DNA of 64,000 nt from Streptomyces qinzhouensis (GCF_007856155.1 NZ_CP042266.1:4030001-4094000); one strand, 5' to 3'. Positions 35,286 through 43,562 are shown, numbered from the stretch's first letter. The notes: generated by a model not told the origin, from the letters alone. Made by a program: numbers and translations.

Positions 35286-35780
35286 GTGCATGAGGTGAAC
35301 GTAGGTAACCGGATGGACATCGGCGAAGAGCGCGCGCCTGAACTGCGATCGCTGCAGCAGAAGGTCGAGTACATGCTGGAGAAGACCTTCCCGGGTCAGA
35401 GGGTGTCCGGACGGATCTTCGCCGAGCTGGTCAAGGAGCGCGGCGGTTCGCTCTCCCACAGCTATTTCTCCAACATCCTGGCCGGCAAGGTGACGCAGCC
35501 ATCCGAGGAGATCCTCAAGGCCCTCGGCCTGGGCTTCGGCGTGGACTGGCGGTTCTTCAAGGAGGAGTCGGAGGTCGTCGGCGACGTGGTCGCCGGGCTC
35601 CAGTTCCTCGCCAAACGGCGCACCGGTGAGATCGCCGGTGTGGCGGGCCGGGGCGTCGACGACGACGGACTGCCCGCGGAACTGCTGGAGTTCGCGCTCT
35701 CCCTGCTCGCGGACACCAAGGCCAGGCAGCGGACCGAGGACGCACAGGACGGCGATCCGGGCCCGGCCCAGCGGTATTGA
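35286..35780 (+). CDS. XRE-like HTH regulator of four-gene operon
   Basis: 164 residues from GTG 35286; GTG 35295 and ATG 35313 are alternatives, and MDIGEERAPELRSLQQKVEY reads well from the last. The helix-turn-helix is SGRIFAELVKERGGSLSHSYF and SNILAGKVTQPSEEILKALG (about 45-80), a small XRE-type fold with the usual WRFF tail. It should bind the inverted repeat at 35260-35283. The gene sits first in a row with an ImmA/IrrE protease, a 7-TM protein and a PAP2-like protein, all in the same direction. Confidence 0.8.
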   Translation: MHEVNVGNRMDIGEERAPELRSLQQKVEYMLEKTFPGQRVSGRIFAELVKERGGSLSHSYFSNILAGKVTQPSEEILKALGLGFGVDWRFFKEESEVVGDVVAGLQFLAKRRTGEIAGVAGRGVDDDGLPAELLEFALSLLADTKARQRTEDAQDGDPGPAQRY

Positions 35781-35892
35781 CGCCCGGCCCCTTGCGGTAT
35801 TGACCCGCAGGCGGACTCCGTGTGGGCGAACGGCGTTGGCTAGACTCGCCGACCGCTTGTGATACGGGCGTGACGACGACCAAGAGGCCTCA

Positions 35893-36450
35893 ATGTCCCT
35901 GCGTGAACTGCGCAAAGAGTGTGAAGCCGGACTGGCTGACCTTCCCATACCTGCGCCCTTCACCATCGAAGGCCTGGTGGCGAACATGGAGGCGGCCCGC
36001 GGCCGGACCATCGTCCTCCAAGAGCTGCCCGAACGTCTGGCACGCGTGAACGCGGCCTGTGGCCTGCGGCTGAAGTCCGGCACCACCAGTTACGTCCTCT
36101 ACCGGCGTCGCCCCACCGCGTACCAGACCCAGCATGTGATCCTGCACGAGCTGTGCCACGAGTGGTTCGACCACGGCACCAGCCTGGACGCGGACCAGCT
36201 GCGGCGACTGCTGCCGGTGTTCGACACCTCGCTGATCGAGCGGGTGCTCTCCTCCGACACGGTCCAGGCCCGTGCCCAGTACGACACGCACGACGAGCGG
36301 GTCGCCGAATTCGGCGCCTCCCTCATCCCGCGTATGGCGAGAGACGTGACCAGCGACGACATGGTCGGACGGCTGGCGAACTCGCTCTCCCGGCCGGTCG
36401 CCCACCGGCGCCGCACGCTCTCCCTCCGCACGTTCTTCCGCCGCTCGTAG
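35893..36450 (+). CDS. ImmA/IrrE-type zinc metallopeptidase
   Basis: 185 residues. The zinc-peptidase motif HELCH is at residues 85-89 in HVILHELCHEWFDHG, with the third ligand expected at the following Asp/His. ImmA/IrrE proteases cleave or inactivate XRE-type repressors, as with ImmA and ImmR or DdrO and IrrE, so the upstream XRE protein is the likely target. The N-terminus (MSLRELRKECEAGLADLPIP) is helical. A tandem repeat separates it from the 7-TM gene. Confidence 0.85.
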   Translation: MSLRELRKECEAGLADLPIPAPFTIEGLVANMEAARGRTIVLQELPERLARVNAACGLRLKSGTTSYVLYRRRPTAYQTQHVILHELCHEWFDHGTSLDADQLRRLLPVFDTSLIERVLSSDTVQARAQYDTHDERVAEFGASLIPRMARDVTSDDMVGRLANSLSRPVAHRRRTLSLRTFFRRS

Positions 36451-36480
36451 CACCACCGGGGAGCCCCCCGGCCCGTTCCC

Positions 36481-36528
36481 CACCCCCACACTCCCCCACC
36501 CCCACACTCCCCCACCCCCACACCCCCC
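36481..36528. repeat. three tandem 16-bp CACCCCCACACTCCCC units
   Basis: CACCCCCACACTCCCC is repeated three times without interruption (36481-36496, 36497-36512, 36513-36528), the third with a minor change. It is C-rich on the sense strand, between the protease and 7-TM genes; a role in transcription or mRNA structure is possible but unproven. Confidence 0.8.
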
Positions 36529-36551
36529 GCAGAACACTCCGAGGAATTCAT

Positions 36552-37802
36552 GTGACCGCGCTCGACCTCGCCGGCTACCTCGTCGCCGGTCTGATGACCG
36601 CCGTTGCCCTGTGGCGCATGCCGGCCGCACTCTGGGGTGACGAGGAGGACAAACGGCGCCGCGCTCTGTGGGGCTGCTACGCGGGCTTCGCCATCGCCCT
36701 GTGGACCAAGACCCGCGTGGTCCGAATCAACCTCAACAACAGCCCCGTCGTGGACCTCGCGGTGCTGATCAAGCACTACACGGCCACCATCGCCATCCTG
36801 GCGATCCTCAGCTATATCGTTGCCATCTACGGTCACTTCCCGAAGGACGGGGCGATCCCGCGCCATGTCCGGTTCGCCCGGCTCATCCAGCGGGTGGCCA
36901 CCAAGGCCTCCGTGGTCACCCTCATCCTCCTGACCGTGCTCTTCTTCACGGTGGTGGACCGCTCGGTGCCCACGGACCGGTTCGTCGCCGAACACGCCGG
37001 CCAGTGGGGTGCCACGCTCTATATGAGCGTCTTCTACGTGTACTTGGGCGCCGCGTCCGCCGTCTGCGCCTATCAGTGGGCCCTGGCCACGGTCGACACC
37101 CGGTCGCGCCACCTCCGGACAGGCCTCGGCATGATGACCTTCGCGATGTTCATCGGCGTCGTGTACACCCTCAGCCGGACCTCGTTCCTGTGGATCAGCG
37201 TGGTCGACCAGCCCGGCGAGAGCTTCGCGCTGACCTTTGACAAAGCCACCGAGGCGGCCCAAGTGGTCCTCTTCACCTTCTTCGCACTCGGTGCCTCCAT
37301 CCCCGCCTTCAGCAAGGGCTGGCGGCGGGTCCGGCTGTGGCGGGCCCAGGTGAATCTGCATCCACTGTGGCGCGAGCTGATGACGGCCTTCCCCGACCAG
37401 CCGTTCGCCCCGCCGGCCTCGCTCGTCCGGGAGCTGACCCGCTTCGACACCCCTGCGGACCTGCGCGTCGACCGCTGGGCGGCCGATATCGCGGACGCGG
37501 TCGAGAAGCTGCGTCACTATGTGCCCGACAGTCTGCTGACCGCCGCCAACGAGGCCGCCGCGGTCGAGGGCACGGACCCCGGCAGGACCGGCTCGCTCGC
37601 CGACGCCTACTGGATCAAAGCGGCCCTGGTGGCCAAGGCCGAGGGCGCGCCCGCCGGGAAGGCCGCCGCCTTCGAGACCAAGCACGCCACCGACCAGGAC
37701 GGTGAGGTCGCCTGGCTGGTCCGGGTGGCCGCCGCCTACAAGGCCATCCCGGAACAGCGGACCCGTGTCGTCCTCCGGTCCGGACTGGAGCGCAGCGCAT
37801 GA
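36552..37802 (+). CDS. MAB_1171c-type membrane protein (7 helices, cytoplasmic tail)
   Basis: 416 residues from GTG 36552 with GAGGA upstream. Seven hydrophobic helices in the first 235 residues (opening VTALDLAGYLVAGLMTAVAL) are followed by a 170-residue cytoplasmic part. This tail starts RRVRLWRAQVNLHPLWRELM and resembles the DUF6545-type tail of MAB_1171c putative transporters. Family members have the look of signalling receptors. It is coupled by ATGA to the following PAP2-like gene. In context with XRE and ImmA/IrrE, it may sense an external signal, which is inference. Confidence 0.8.
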   Translation: MTALDLAGYLVAGLMTAVALWRMPAALWGDEEDKRRRALWGCYAGFAIALWTKTRVVRINLNNSPVVDLAVLIKHYTATIAILAILSYIVAIYGHFPKDGAIPRHVRFARLIQRVATKASVVTLILLTVLFFTVVDRSVPTDRFVAEHAGQWGATLYMSVFYVYLGAASAVCAYQWALATVDTRSRHLRTGLGMMTFAMFIGVVYTLSRTSFLWISVVDQPGESFALTFDKATEAAQVVLFTFFALGASIPAFSKGWRRVRLWRAQVNLHPLWRELMTAFPDQPFAPPASLVRELTRFDTPADLRVDRWAADIADAVEKLRHYVPDSLLTAANEAAAVEGTDPGRTGSLADAYWIKAALVAKAEGAPAGKAAAFETKHATDQDGEVAWLVRVAAAYKAIPEQRTRVVLRSGLERSA

Positions 37803-38374
37803 ACCACGCCGTCACCACCGCGGCCCGCATAGTCACCGACGTCCTGCAGCCCCGCAATGTCCTGCTCGTGGGCATGCTAGGGATCGGCCTGGCCGCGGCC
37901 GGTCACTGGACCGGCCTGCTGTGGGGCCTGCTCGGCGCCCTGTGCGCCGGGCTGATCCCCGCCGGCTACATCGAATGGGAACGTAAACGAGGCACCTGGG
38001 GCGACCGCCATGTGGTCGATCGCACCCAGCGGGCACCGATCTTCTTCGTCATCCTCGGTTCCATCGGCACCGGCTCGCTGATCATGGTCATCGGCGGGGC
38101 ACCCACACCCATCCTGGTCGCGATGCTGGGCCTGTGGGTGATGACCATCGGGCTGCTCGCGGTGAACACCGTATGGAAGATCTCGGTGGACTCCGCCGTG
38201 GCCTCGGCGGTGGTGGCCCTGCTGGCCGCGGTGCACTCGCCGTGGTGGCTGATCGCCTACTCGCTCACGGTCGCCGTGTGCTGGTCCCGGGTCGCTCTGA
38301 CGTACCACACGGTGGCCCAGACGGTCGCCGGAGCGTCCCTCGGCGCGGCCACCACGGCCGGGTTCCTCTTCTGA
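37799..38374 (+). CDS. membrane protein with PAP2-like C-terminal motif
   Basis: 191 residues, six hydrophobic segments, start overlapping the previous stop. The C-terminus carries SRVALTYHTVAQTVAGASLG (about 162-181), which resembles PAP2 motif 3 (SR-x5-H-x3-D), but with Gln at the Asp position. The KxxxxxxRP and PSGH motifs of a full lipid phosphatase are not visible, so it may be catalytically dead. Its role as an accessory of the 7-TM protein is suggested only by the coupling. Confidence 0.7.
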   Translation: MNHAVTTAARIVTDVLQPRNVLLVGMLGIGLAAAGHWTGLLWGLLGALCAGLIPAGYIEWERKRGTWGDRHVVDRTQRAPIFFVILGSIGTGSLIMVIGGAPTPILVAMLGLWVMTIGLLAVNTVWKISVDSAVASAVVALLAAVHSPWWLIAYSLTVAVCWSRVALTYHTVAQTVAGASLGAATTAGFLF

Positions 38375-38626
38375 GCCCCGGGGTTTTCAGGGCGCGATCT
38401 CGAACTCGGGCGGCTCAAGGCTCTCCAGACAGCCGGTCTCCGGCGTGTCCGGGGTGTCGAAGAACGAGACGACTGAGCCTGCCGCCCTCCGACATGACGG
38501 GAGCCACGTCGGCGGACGCGCCGCAGTGGCATTGGAGTGACCGCGGCCCTCGTGGTGGACGGCGCGAGACCCACCGTGACCGAGTGCCCGGGCAGCCCGG
38601 ACGAAATCGTGCTCTGAACTCGGGGA
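38375..38626. other. intergenic region with possible gene remnants
   Basis: On the minus strand a frame ending at about 38392 reads SFFDTPDTPETGCLESLEPP then EFEIAP and stop, with no credible start. On the plus strand a GTG at 38536 opens a 26-residue frame, VTAALVVDGARPTVTECPGS. Neither can be assigned to a family. They may be decayed genes or chance. Confidence 0.3.
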
Positions 38627-39730
38627 TCAGCGCCTTTTCGTCGTTGGTGGGATGTGCCAGAGGGGTGGGGTGTACTGCTCGGGGTGGTGGGTGAGCAGTA
38701 GGGATTTGAGGGTGTCACGCTGAGTGCCGGGGAGGCTGAGGGTTTCGGTGAGGTGGCGGAATGTTGTGTGGGTGGCTCCCCGGGCGCGGGCTTTGTGCTC
38801 GTACGCGGCCACGCGAGTGAGGGTGGATTCCGGGTCGAGGGGCTTCAGCGGTGTGGTGGGGAGCCGGGTGGCTTTGTCGCGTTCGTAGTCGATTTCGGAG
38901 AAGCCGCAGATTTCCCGGCTGAGTGCTTCGGCGGCAGTGAGGGTGGTTGTCGCCGTGATGGCGTGGGCCAGTATGTTCCGCGTGAAGGCGGCGTCCATGT
39001 CGACTTCGTGGACGGTGGGGCTTTCGTCGGTGAGGGGGATGGGGAGGCCGGCGTCGCGGGCTTCGCACAGTCCGCGGATCCCCCGGGCGGTGGCCGCGAG
39101 CATGGCGGTGGCCTCTGAGGGGTGCCACTCCAGGACCGAATCGACTGCGGCGGTGTGTTCCGGGGTGAAGGCGGCAACGGCCGGTCCCAGTAACGGATGG
39201 AGGGTTTCGGCGGGCAGTTCGCCGTCGAGGCCGGGTCCGGCGACGAGGAGGCGTACGGGGGTATTGAGCCGGTGGCGGGCGGCCAGTGTCAGGGCATCTG
39301 CCAGGGGGCTGCGCAGGGTGGGTTCGTCGCCGTGGGCGAGGATGTCGCCGCCGACGTCCAGCAGGTCGATGGACTCGGGGCGGAGTTGTTCGACGAGTTC
39401 GGTCAGTTGCACAGTGATGCCTTGTACGCCGTGTTGTGGGTCGGTCAGTGCGAAGGTCTGCGGGAGTTCGCGTGCCAGGCGGGGGAGTGTGGAGCCTGCT
39501 GGTGGGACGGGTTCGGTGTCGGCGGTGATGACGGGGACTCTTGGCGCCATGCGGCCGAGTGCGGTGAAGTCCGCCGGTGTTCTGGGGCCCGGGACCGGGT
39601 CGACCAGGAGGCGGTCCCAGGCGTAGGTGAGGACGACTGCCGGGTGCTGCGTGCCGTACAGGGCCGTGTCAAGCATCGCCGCGGCGACCGCGTCGCCCCC
39701 GCCGCCCGCTGCCACGATCAACCGTGTCAC
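38627..39730 (-). CDS. DUF1152 family protein
   Basis: 367 residues from GTG 39730. The glycine-rich RLIVAAGGGGDAVAAAMLDT at the N-terminus and LLDVGGDILAHG (about 125-136) are the DUF1152 features; they resemble nucleotide-binding loops. The C-terminus is helical with RGATHTTFRHLTETL. No activity is established for this family. It is divergent from the GntR regulator, whose operator lies 42-64 bp upstream of its start, so it may be part of that regulon. Confidence 0.75.
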   Translation of the reverse strand: MTRLIVAAGGGGDAVAAAMLDTALYGTQHPAVVLTYAWDRLLVDPVPGPRTPADFTALGRMAPRVPVITADTEPVPPAGSTLPRLARELPQTFALTDPQHGVQGITVQLTELVEQLRPESIDLLDVGGDILAHGDEPTLRSPLADALTLAARHRLNTPVRLLVAGPGLDGELPAETLHPLLGPAVAAFTPEHTAAVDSVLEWHPSEATAMLAATARGIRGLCEARDAGLPIPLTDESPTVHEVDMDAAFTRNILAHAITATTTLTAAEALSREICGFSEIDYERDKATRLPTTPLKPLDPESTLTRVAAYEHKARARGATHTTFRHLTETLSLPGTQRDTLKSLLLTHHPEQYTPPLWHIPPTTKRR

Positions 39731-39771
39731 CCGGGCAGGGTACGGCGTGTGCGGTTTGGCCACCCGCCTAT

Positions 39772-39794
39772 AGTGGCCAGAGGTCTTGGCCACT
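39772..39794. promoter_or_regulatory. AGTGGCCA-N7-TGGCCACT operator before gntR
   Basis: AGTGGCCA (39772-39779) and TGGCCACT (39787-39794) form a perfect 8-bp inverted repeat between the divergent DUF1152 and GntR genes. It overlaps the TATAGT at 39769-39774. The same AGTGGC half-site occurs at 40594 and 40618, so it is probably bound by the GntR protein. Confidence 0.75.
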
Positions 39795-39810
39795 TGTGGG
39801 GGAGGGCGTT

Positions 39811-40551
39811 GTGCCGCAGATCGAGGAAGCCCAGCCCAAGTACTTGCAGATCGCTCATTACATCCGTGACCAGATTCTTCGCGGTGATCTCCGGCCGGGT
39901 GACGAGGTTGCGTCGGAGCGGCAGTTGGCCTCCGACTGGAATGTGTCCAGGCCGACGGCGGCCCGTTCGCTGGAGGCGCTCAAGCAGCAGGGGTTCGTCG
40001 AGAAGCGGCAGGGATCGGGGACGTACGTCCGCGGGCTCGATGTGAATCGGCGGGCTCGGGAGCTGTACGGACGGGCTCGGCAGACCGGCAAGATCTACAC
40101 GCCGGGCGAGTACGCCGTCATCACCTCGGCCGGCTGGATGGACGCACCCGACCACGTAGCCGACGCGCTGGGGCTGGCCGGTGACCGCAGGGCCGTCCAC
40201 CGGCGCCGGGTGACCAAGAACCAGGCCGGTCCTCTCACCGTCTCGACCTCGTGGTTCGGTCCGGATGTCGGCGAACGGGCGCCGAGGCTCCGGGAGCCGG
40301 AGCGGATTCAGGAAGGCACCCTGCTGTACGTCGAGAATATGACGGGCCGTCGGGGGAGTTACGCGGAGGACCGTATGTGTGCCCGTGCCGCGACGCCCGA
40401 CGAGGCCGCCGATCTCGACCTCCAGCCGTCCTCCCCCGTACTGGTCGTCTACCACGTGGTCTACGACCTTCAGGACCGGGCGCTGGAGTTCGCGGAGGCG
40501 ACGTACCCGCCGAACCGGTGGGCATTCGAACAGGGCTATCCGCTCACATGA
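39811..40551 (+). CDS. GntR-family regulator with UTRA domain
   Basis: 246 residues from GTG 39811, after GGGGGAGGG. The winged helix is QPKYLQIAHYIRDQILRGDL then LASDWNVSRPTAARSLEALK (about 8-65). The C-terminal UTRA (HutC-type) ligand domain follows, with VTKNQAGPLTVSTSWF and VLVVYHVVYDLQDRALEFAE. It probably represses itself, the DUF1152 gene and the anti-sigma-like gene through AGTGGC palindromes. Confidence 0.9.
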   Translation: MPQIEEAQPKYLQIAHYIRDQILRGDLRPGDEVASERQLASDWNVSRPTAARSLEALKQQGFVEKRQGSGTYVRGLDVNRRARELYGRARQTGKIYTPGEYAVITSAGWMDAPDHVADALGLAGDRRAVHRRRVTKNQAGPLTVSTSWFGPDVGERAPRLREPERIQEGTLLYVENMTGRRGSYAEDRMCARAATPDEAADLDLQPSSPVLVVYHVVYDLQDRALEFAEATYPPNRWAFEQGYPLT

Positions 40552-40593
40552 GTTGACCGCACCGCATCACCCCTGAGGTGTCTTGCCAACCGA

Positions 40594-40633
40594 AGTGGCC
40601 AACGCCACTATCCAGTAAGTGGCTAATGCCACT
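40594..40633. promoter_or_regulatory. two AGTGGCYAAYGCCACT operators
   Basis: AGTGGCCAACGCCACT (40594-40609) and AGTGGCTAATGCCACT (40618-40633) are perfect 16-bp palindromes except for the centre, spaced 24 bp centre to centre. They lie between gntR and the ATP-binding gene and share half-sites with the operator at 39772. Predicted GntR binding sites. Confidence 0.8.
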
Positions 40634-40688
40634 TCGTGCGGCATGGCCAGGCGACGAGAGTACGGGCCTGGGGAGAAGCGGAGGCGTG

Positions 40689-41126
40689 ATGCGGAGCTAC
40701 GGGAAACCCAAGCCCGATGCGGAAGGTCGGCAACTCGGGGCCATGACGCTCTATCCGACGCCGGAGTCCGTGCCGCGTGCGCGCCGGTGGTTCCGGAGGT
40801 TCATCGAGCGCCATGATCCGGTGTGCTGCGTCGACGACTGCCTGGTGATGCTCTCCGAACTGGTCACCAACGCCGTGGCCTACGGGGAGTCGGAGGACGA
40901 ATGGCGGGTGCGCGTCGACTGGTGGCGCATCGGCGACGCGCTCTGCGTCAACGTCCACAACCCCGGCACCCCGGCCCACGTCCATATGCGCCTCCCGTCG
41001 GACGAGGACACTCACGGGCGTGGTCTTCAGCTGGTCGACGTACTCGCCGACGACTGGTCCGTCGGCCCCAGCCCGTACGGCGGCACCGTCGTCACCTTCG
41101 TCCTCCACAAGGCATGGGCGGAGTGA
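40689..41126 (+). CDS. HATPase anti-sigma/regulatory ATP-binding protein
   Basis: 145 residues from ATG 40689 (GGAGG upstream). The domain is HATPase_c of the RsbW type: MLSELVTNAVAYGES (about 55-69) is the N-box, DALCVNVHNPG the G1 region and HGRGLQLVDVLADDW the G2 box. There is no partner sigma factor nearby. In Streptomyces these small ATPases act as serine kinases or anti-sigma factors. The upstream operators suggest GntR control. Confidence 0.85.
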   Translation: MRSYGKPKPDAEGRQLGAMTLYPTPESVPRARRWFRRFIERHDPVCCVDDCLVMLSELVTNAVAYGESEDEWRVRVDWWRIGDALCVNVHNPGTPAHVHMRLPSDEDTHGRGLQLVDVLADDWSVGPSPYGGTVVTFVLHKAWAE

Positions 41127-41154
41127 CACCTGCCCCGGGAGCCTGGATCGGCTG

Positions 41155-42369
41155 TCAGGGCCAGGAGATCGTGATCCTCGTATGCCGCTTGTCGATCACG
41201 CGCCCGGCAGGAAGAAGATCATCGGACGTGTTCCGTGTGTACGCCTCGATGCGCGCCCGGTCGGCACGGTGCTCGCGGTCCCAGGTCTGGATCTCGTCGG
41301 CCAGGCGCTGTGCGACCTTGTCGGCGTCGGGACCGTGCCCGTACACCCCGAACTCGAACAGGGTCCGTTCCTCGCTTGTCGGCCGTACGGTCCGGTAGGC
41401 GAAGCTGTCGCCGTCGACGAGCGTGGCGACGCCGATCGGGGAGACGGAGGCGACGATGCCGCGTTCGCGGGCGCCCGGCTTGGCGCTCAGGAGGGTGAAG
41501 CCGTCCAGGGCGGTGGCCAGCCACAGATCCAGGTTGTCGTTCGACTCGAAACCGCCGATCGTTATGCCCGTCCATACCTCGGTACGCGGCTGGTGCAGGG
41601 CGTCCCGGAGGCGGCCTCCGTCCACCTGCTGACCGTCGTCCAGCTTGAGCGCGACCTCCGCGCCCTCCTCGTCGTGGAGGGGGACGAGCCGCATCCGGTT
41701 CTCACCGACGCCCTGCATCGGTACGAAGCCGCAGAGCTCGTACTCCCGGCTGATGAGACGGTCGCCGACCCGGTTGAAGGCGACCGACCGGGTCAGACCC
41801 CGCATCCGCAGGGGCACGACGATCCGTCCGCCCTCGGCGAGCTGCTCCACCCACGCGGGCGGGATGTCCCACGCCCCAACGGTAACGACGATCTTGTCGT
41901 ACGGTGCGTGCTCCGGGACGCCTCCTTCCCCGTCGGCCAGGACGACATTCACGCGCTCGTATCCGGCCTGGGTGAGGAATCGCTTGGCGCGGTCGGTGAT
42001 GTCCGGGTCGATGTCCGCCGTGGTGACCTCGCCGGACTCGCCGACCAGCTCGGCGATGTACGCGGCGTTCAAGCCCCCGGAACCGATCTCCAGGACACGG
42101 TCACCGGGGCCGATCTCCGCCTGCTCCAGCATCAGGGCCTGCACCCGCGAGGCGGAGACCGAGCTGATGTGGACGCCGTCCTCGTCCTTCTTGGTGATCA
42201 CCGCGTACTCGGCGGCGTACACCTTCTCCAGCGGCACCCCGGGCGCGAAGACATGCCGCGGGACCTTCCGGAGCGCCGCCTCGACTCCGGCGGTGCGGAC
42301 GGCCTTCAGCTCCTTCAGCTCCTCGATCATCTCCTCACGGAGCTGCGCCGTACGGGACAGGTCGGTCAC
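41155..42369 (-). CDS. protein-L-isoaspartate-like methyltransferase, FxLD-system type
   Basis: 404 residues from GTG 42369. The SAM-binding core is the PCMT fold: ISSVSASRVQALMLEQAEIG, DRVLEIGSGGLNAAYIAEL (about 117-135), ADGEGGVPEHAPYDKIVVTV, then IPPAWVEQLAEGGRIVVPLR. The C-terminal extension (VWTGITIGGFESNDNLDLWL, GRVIDKRHTRITISW) is that of methyltransferases annotated as the FxLD lantipeptide system. No FxLD-type precursor peptide and no lanthipeptide synthetase are visible close by, so the substrate is unclear. Confidence 0.85.
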   Translation of the reverse strand: MTDLSRTAQLREEMIEELKELKAVRTAGVEAALRKVPRHVFAPGVPLEKVYAAEYAVITKKDEDGVHISSVSASRVQALMLEQAEIGPGDRVLEIGSGGLNAAYIAELVGESGEVTTADIDPDITDRAKRFLTQAGYERVNVVLADGEGGVPEHAPYDKIVVTVGAWDIPPAWVEQLAEGGRIVVPLRMRGLTRSVAFNRVGDRLISREYELCGFVPMQGVGENRMRLVPLHDEEGAEVALKLDDGQQVDGGRLRDALHQPRTEVWTGITIGGFESNDNLDLWLATALDGFTLLSAKPGARERGIVASVSPIGVATLVDGDSFAYRTVRPTSEERTLFEFGVYGHGPDADKVAQRLADEIQTWDREHRADRARIEAYTRNTSDDLLPAGRVIDKRHTRITISWP

Positions 42370-42595
42370 CTGGTAGCTCCTCTGCCGAGGGTGGGGCGGC
42401 GTTGGACGGTCGCCGACGCTGGGGGCCGTGCTCCACACAAGGTGTCCCATGCCGGGGGCGCGGTGTTGCTCCAACCTCAGGATCCATGGATCGTGGCACG
42501 GTTGGGCAGCGCCCCGAGGAGATGTCCGACCGTCTTCACGAGATCCGACCTGCCTGAGGCTGAGAGAAGGCGCACGGCATGACCCGTACATGTGT

Positions 42596-42820
42596 TCATC
42601 GGTTGTGGAGCACGGGCTGCCGATGGACGGGGACGACGGTGAGCAGGTCTTCGAGCCCTTTGAAGTCGTCGGGGTTTGTGGTGAAGAGAGGTAGATCTTC
42701 AGCGATTGCGATTGCGATTGCCGCGATCATCAGGTCGGCAACTCGTCGCCGGGGCTTGCGGCCGGCTCCGATGACGGCCGCGCACACTCTGCCGTAGATA
42801 CGGGCGGGCGGCTCCGGCCG
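42596..42820 (-). pseudogene. C-terminal fragment of a PIN-domain toxin
   Basis: The translation RPEPPARIYGRVCAAVIGAG and ADLMIAAIAIAIAEDLPLFT, TTNPDDFKGLEDLLTVVPVH is the C-terminal half of a VapC-type PIN ribonuclease, with two of the usual acidic residues. The N-terminal part and the antitoxin are missing. A GCGATT hexamer is repeated three times within it (AIAIAIA). It is probably a dead fragment. The excisionase-like HTH remnant at 8125 has the opposite defect. Confidence 0.6.
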
Positions 42821-43033
42821 ACCCCAGGTGCTCGCCGAAGGCCCGGTCGACGCTCGGGCGGCGAATGCCTGGTGTGCGGGGCCGACGGAACCGGGTAACG
42901 TCTTTGTCATGTTCTTCCAGCCGCCGATTTACGAGTGAGTGTGTGATGGGCCCCCGCTGACGCTCTTCGACGTCGGTGTGCCTGTCCCGACCCTGAATCC
43001 GTAGATCACTTCACACCATTACCGGGAGAACCC

Positions 43034-43249
43034 GTGACCGTGAGTAAGAACATCAACAACCCCGTGGGTATGGGTGGCGGGCAGCGCAAGAAGCTGTCCC
43101 GCGCCGAACGGCAGAACAACGGTCCGCACCGCAACCTCGACCGCAAGGGTGCCGCCGACCAGAAGGCGGAGCTGGTGCGCAAGATGCGCGAGAAGACAGC
43201 CGCCGTTGAGGACGCCGGGCAGACGGACGACGACACCGCACAGAGCTGA
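43034..43249 (+). CDS. DUF6243 family small protein
   Basis: 71 residues, GTG start. It opens MTVSKNINNPVGMGGGQRKK and continues LSRAERQNNGPHRNLDRKGA, the conserved Streptomyces DUF6243 sequence. It is very basic and likely soluble; function unknown. An ideal ribosome binding site (GGGAG) lies seven bases upstream. Confidence 0.85.
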   Translation: MTVSKNINNPVGMGGGQRKKLSRAERQNNGPHRNLDRKGAADQKAELVRKMREKTAAVEDAGQTDDDTAQS

Positions 43250-43542
43250 CACATCGCCGCCGCGGGGCGGCACCGCGCGGGGCATGGAAGGCCACTTGGC
43301 AGAACTTGGGCACGCTCATGGGCGTCCCATCCTGCCCATCCCAAGATCGCGGCCGGGGTTAGTGAGGAAACCCTGCCCTGGGGCCCACTGCCGCTCCCGC
43401 ACGGCTTCCCAGTTGCTCCGCTTCACCAGGCCCGGTCTCCCGGCAGCGGGAGGGGTGGTACCGCAGGCGCGTGTGTGACATTCGCCGGCATCCGGTCCCT
43501 TGGCTTGGCTGCGCGAGTGTTCCTCTCGAGTGGAGTGACTCT
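43250..43542. other. intergenic region, no gene seen
   Basis: Around 290 bp between DUF6243 and the ATPase gene. No reading frame with a good start or recognisable product is found. A CCGCCGCGGGGCGG tract near 43260 could be a weak hairpin. The promoter of the ATPase gene should be at the right end, next to the palindrome at 43543. Confidence 0.4.
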
Positions 43543-43562
43543 CTTAGGAGTACATTCCTAAG
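43543..43562. promoter_or_regulatory. CTTAGGA-N6-TCCTAAG palindrome
   Basis: A perfect 7-bp-arm inverted repeat (43543-43549 and 43556-43562) lies 11 bp upstream of the ATPase start and overlaps its ribosome binding site region. It may be an operator or a translational hairpin. Confidence 0.5.

Noticed and set aside
36481..36528. Possible CRISPR-like array
   Set aside because: The 16-bp units are adjacent, with no spacers and no cas genes; simple tandem repeat.
42370..42595. FxLD precursor peptide upstream of the methyltransferase
   Set aside because: No small frame with a Cys/Ser-rich core or FxLD motif was found on either strand in this interval.
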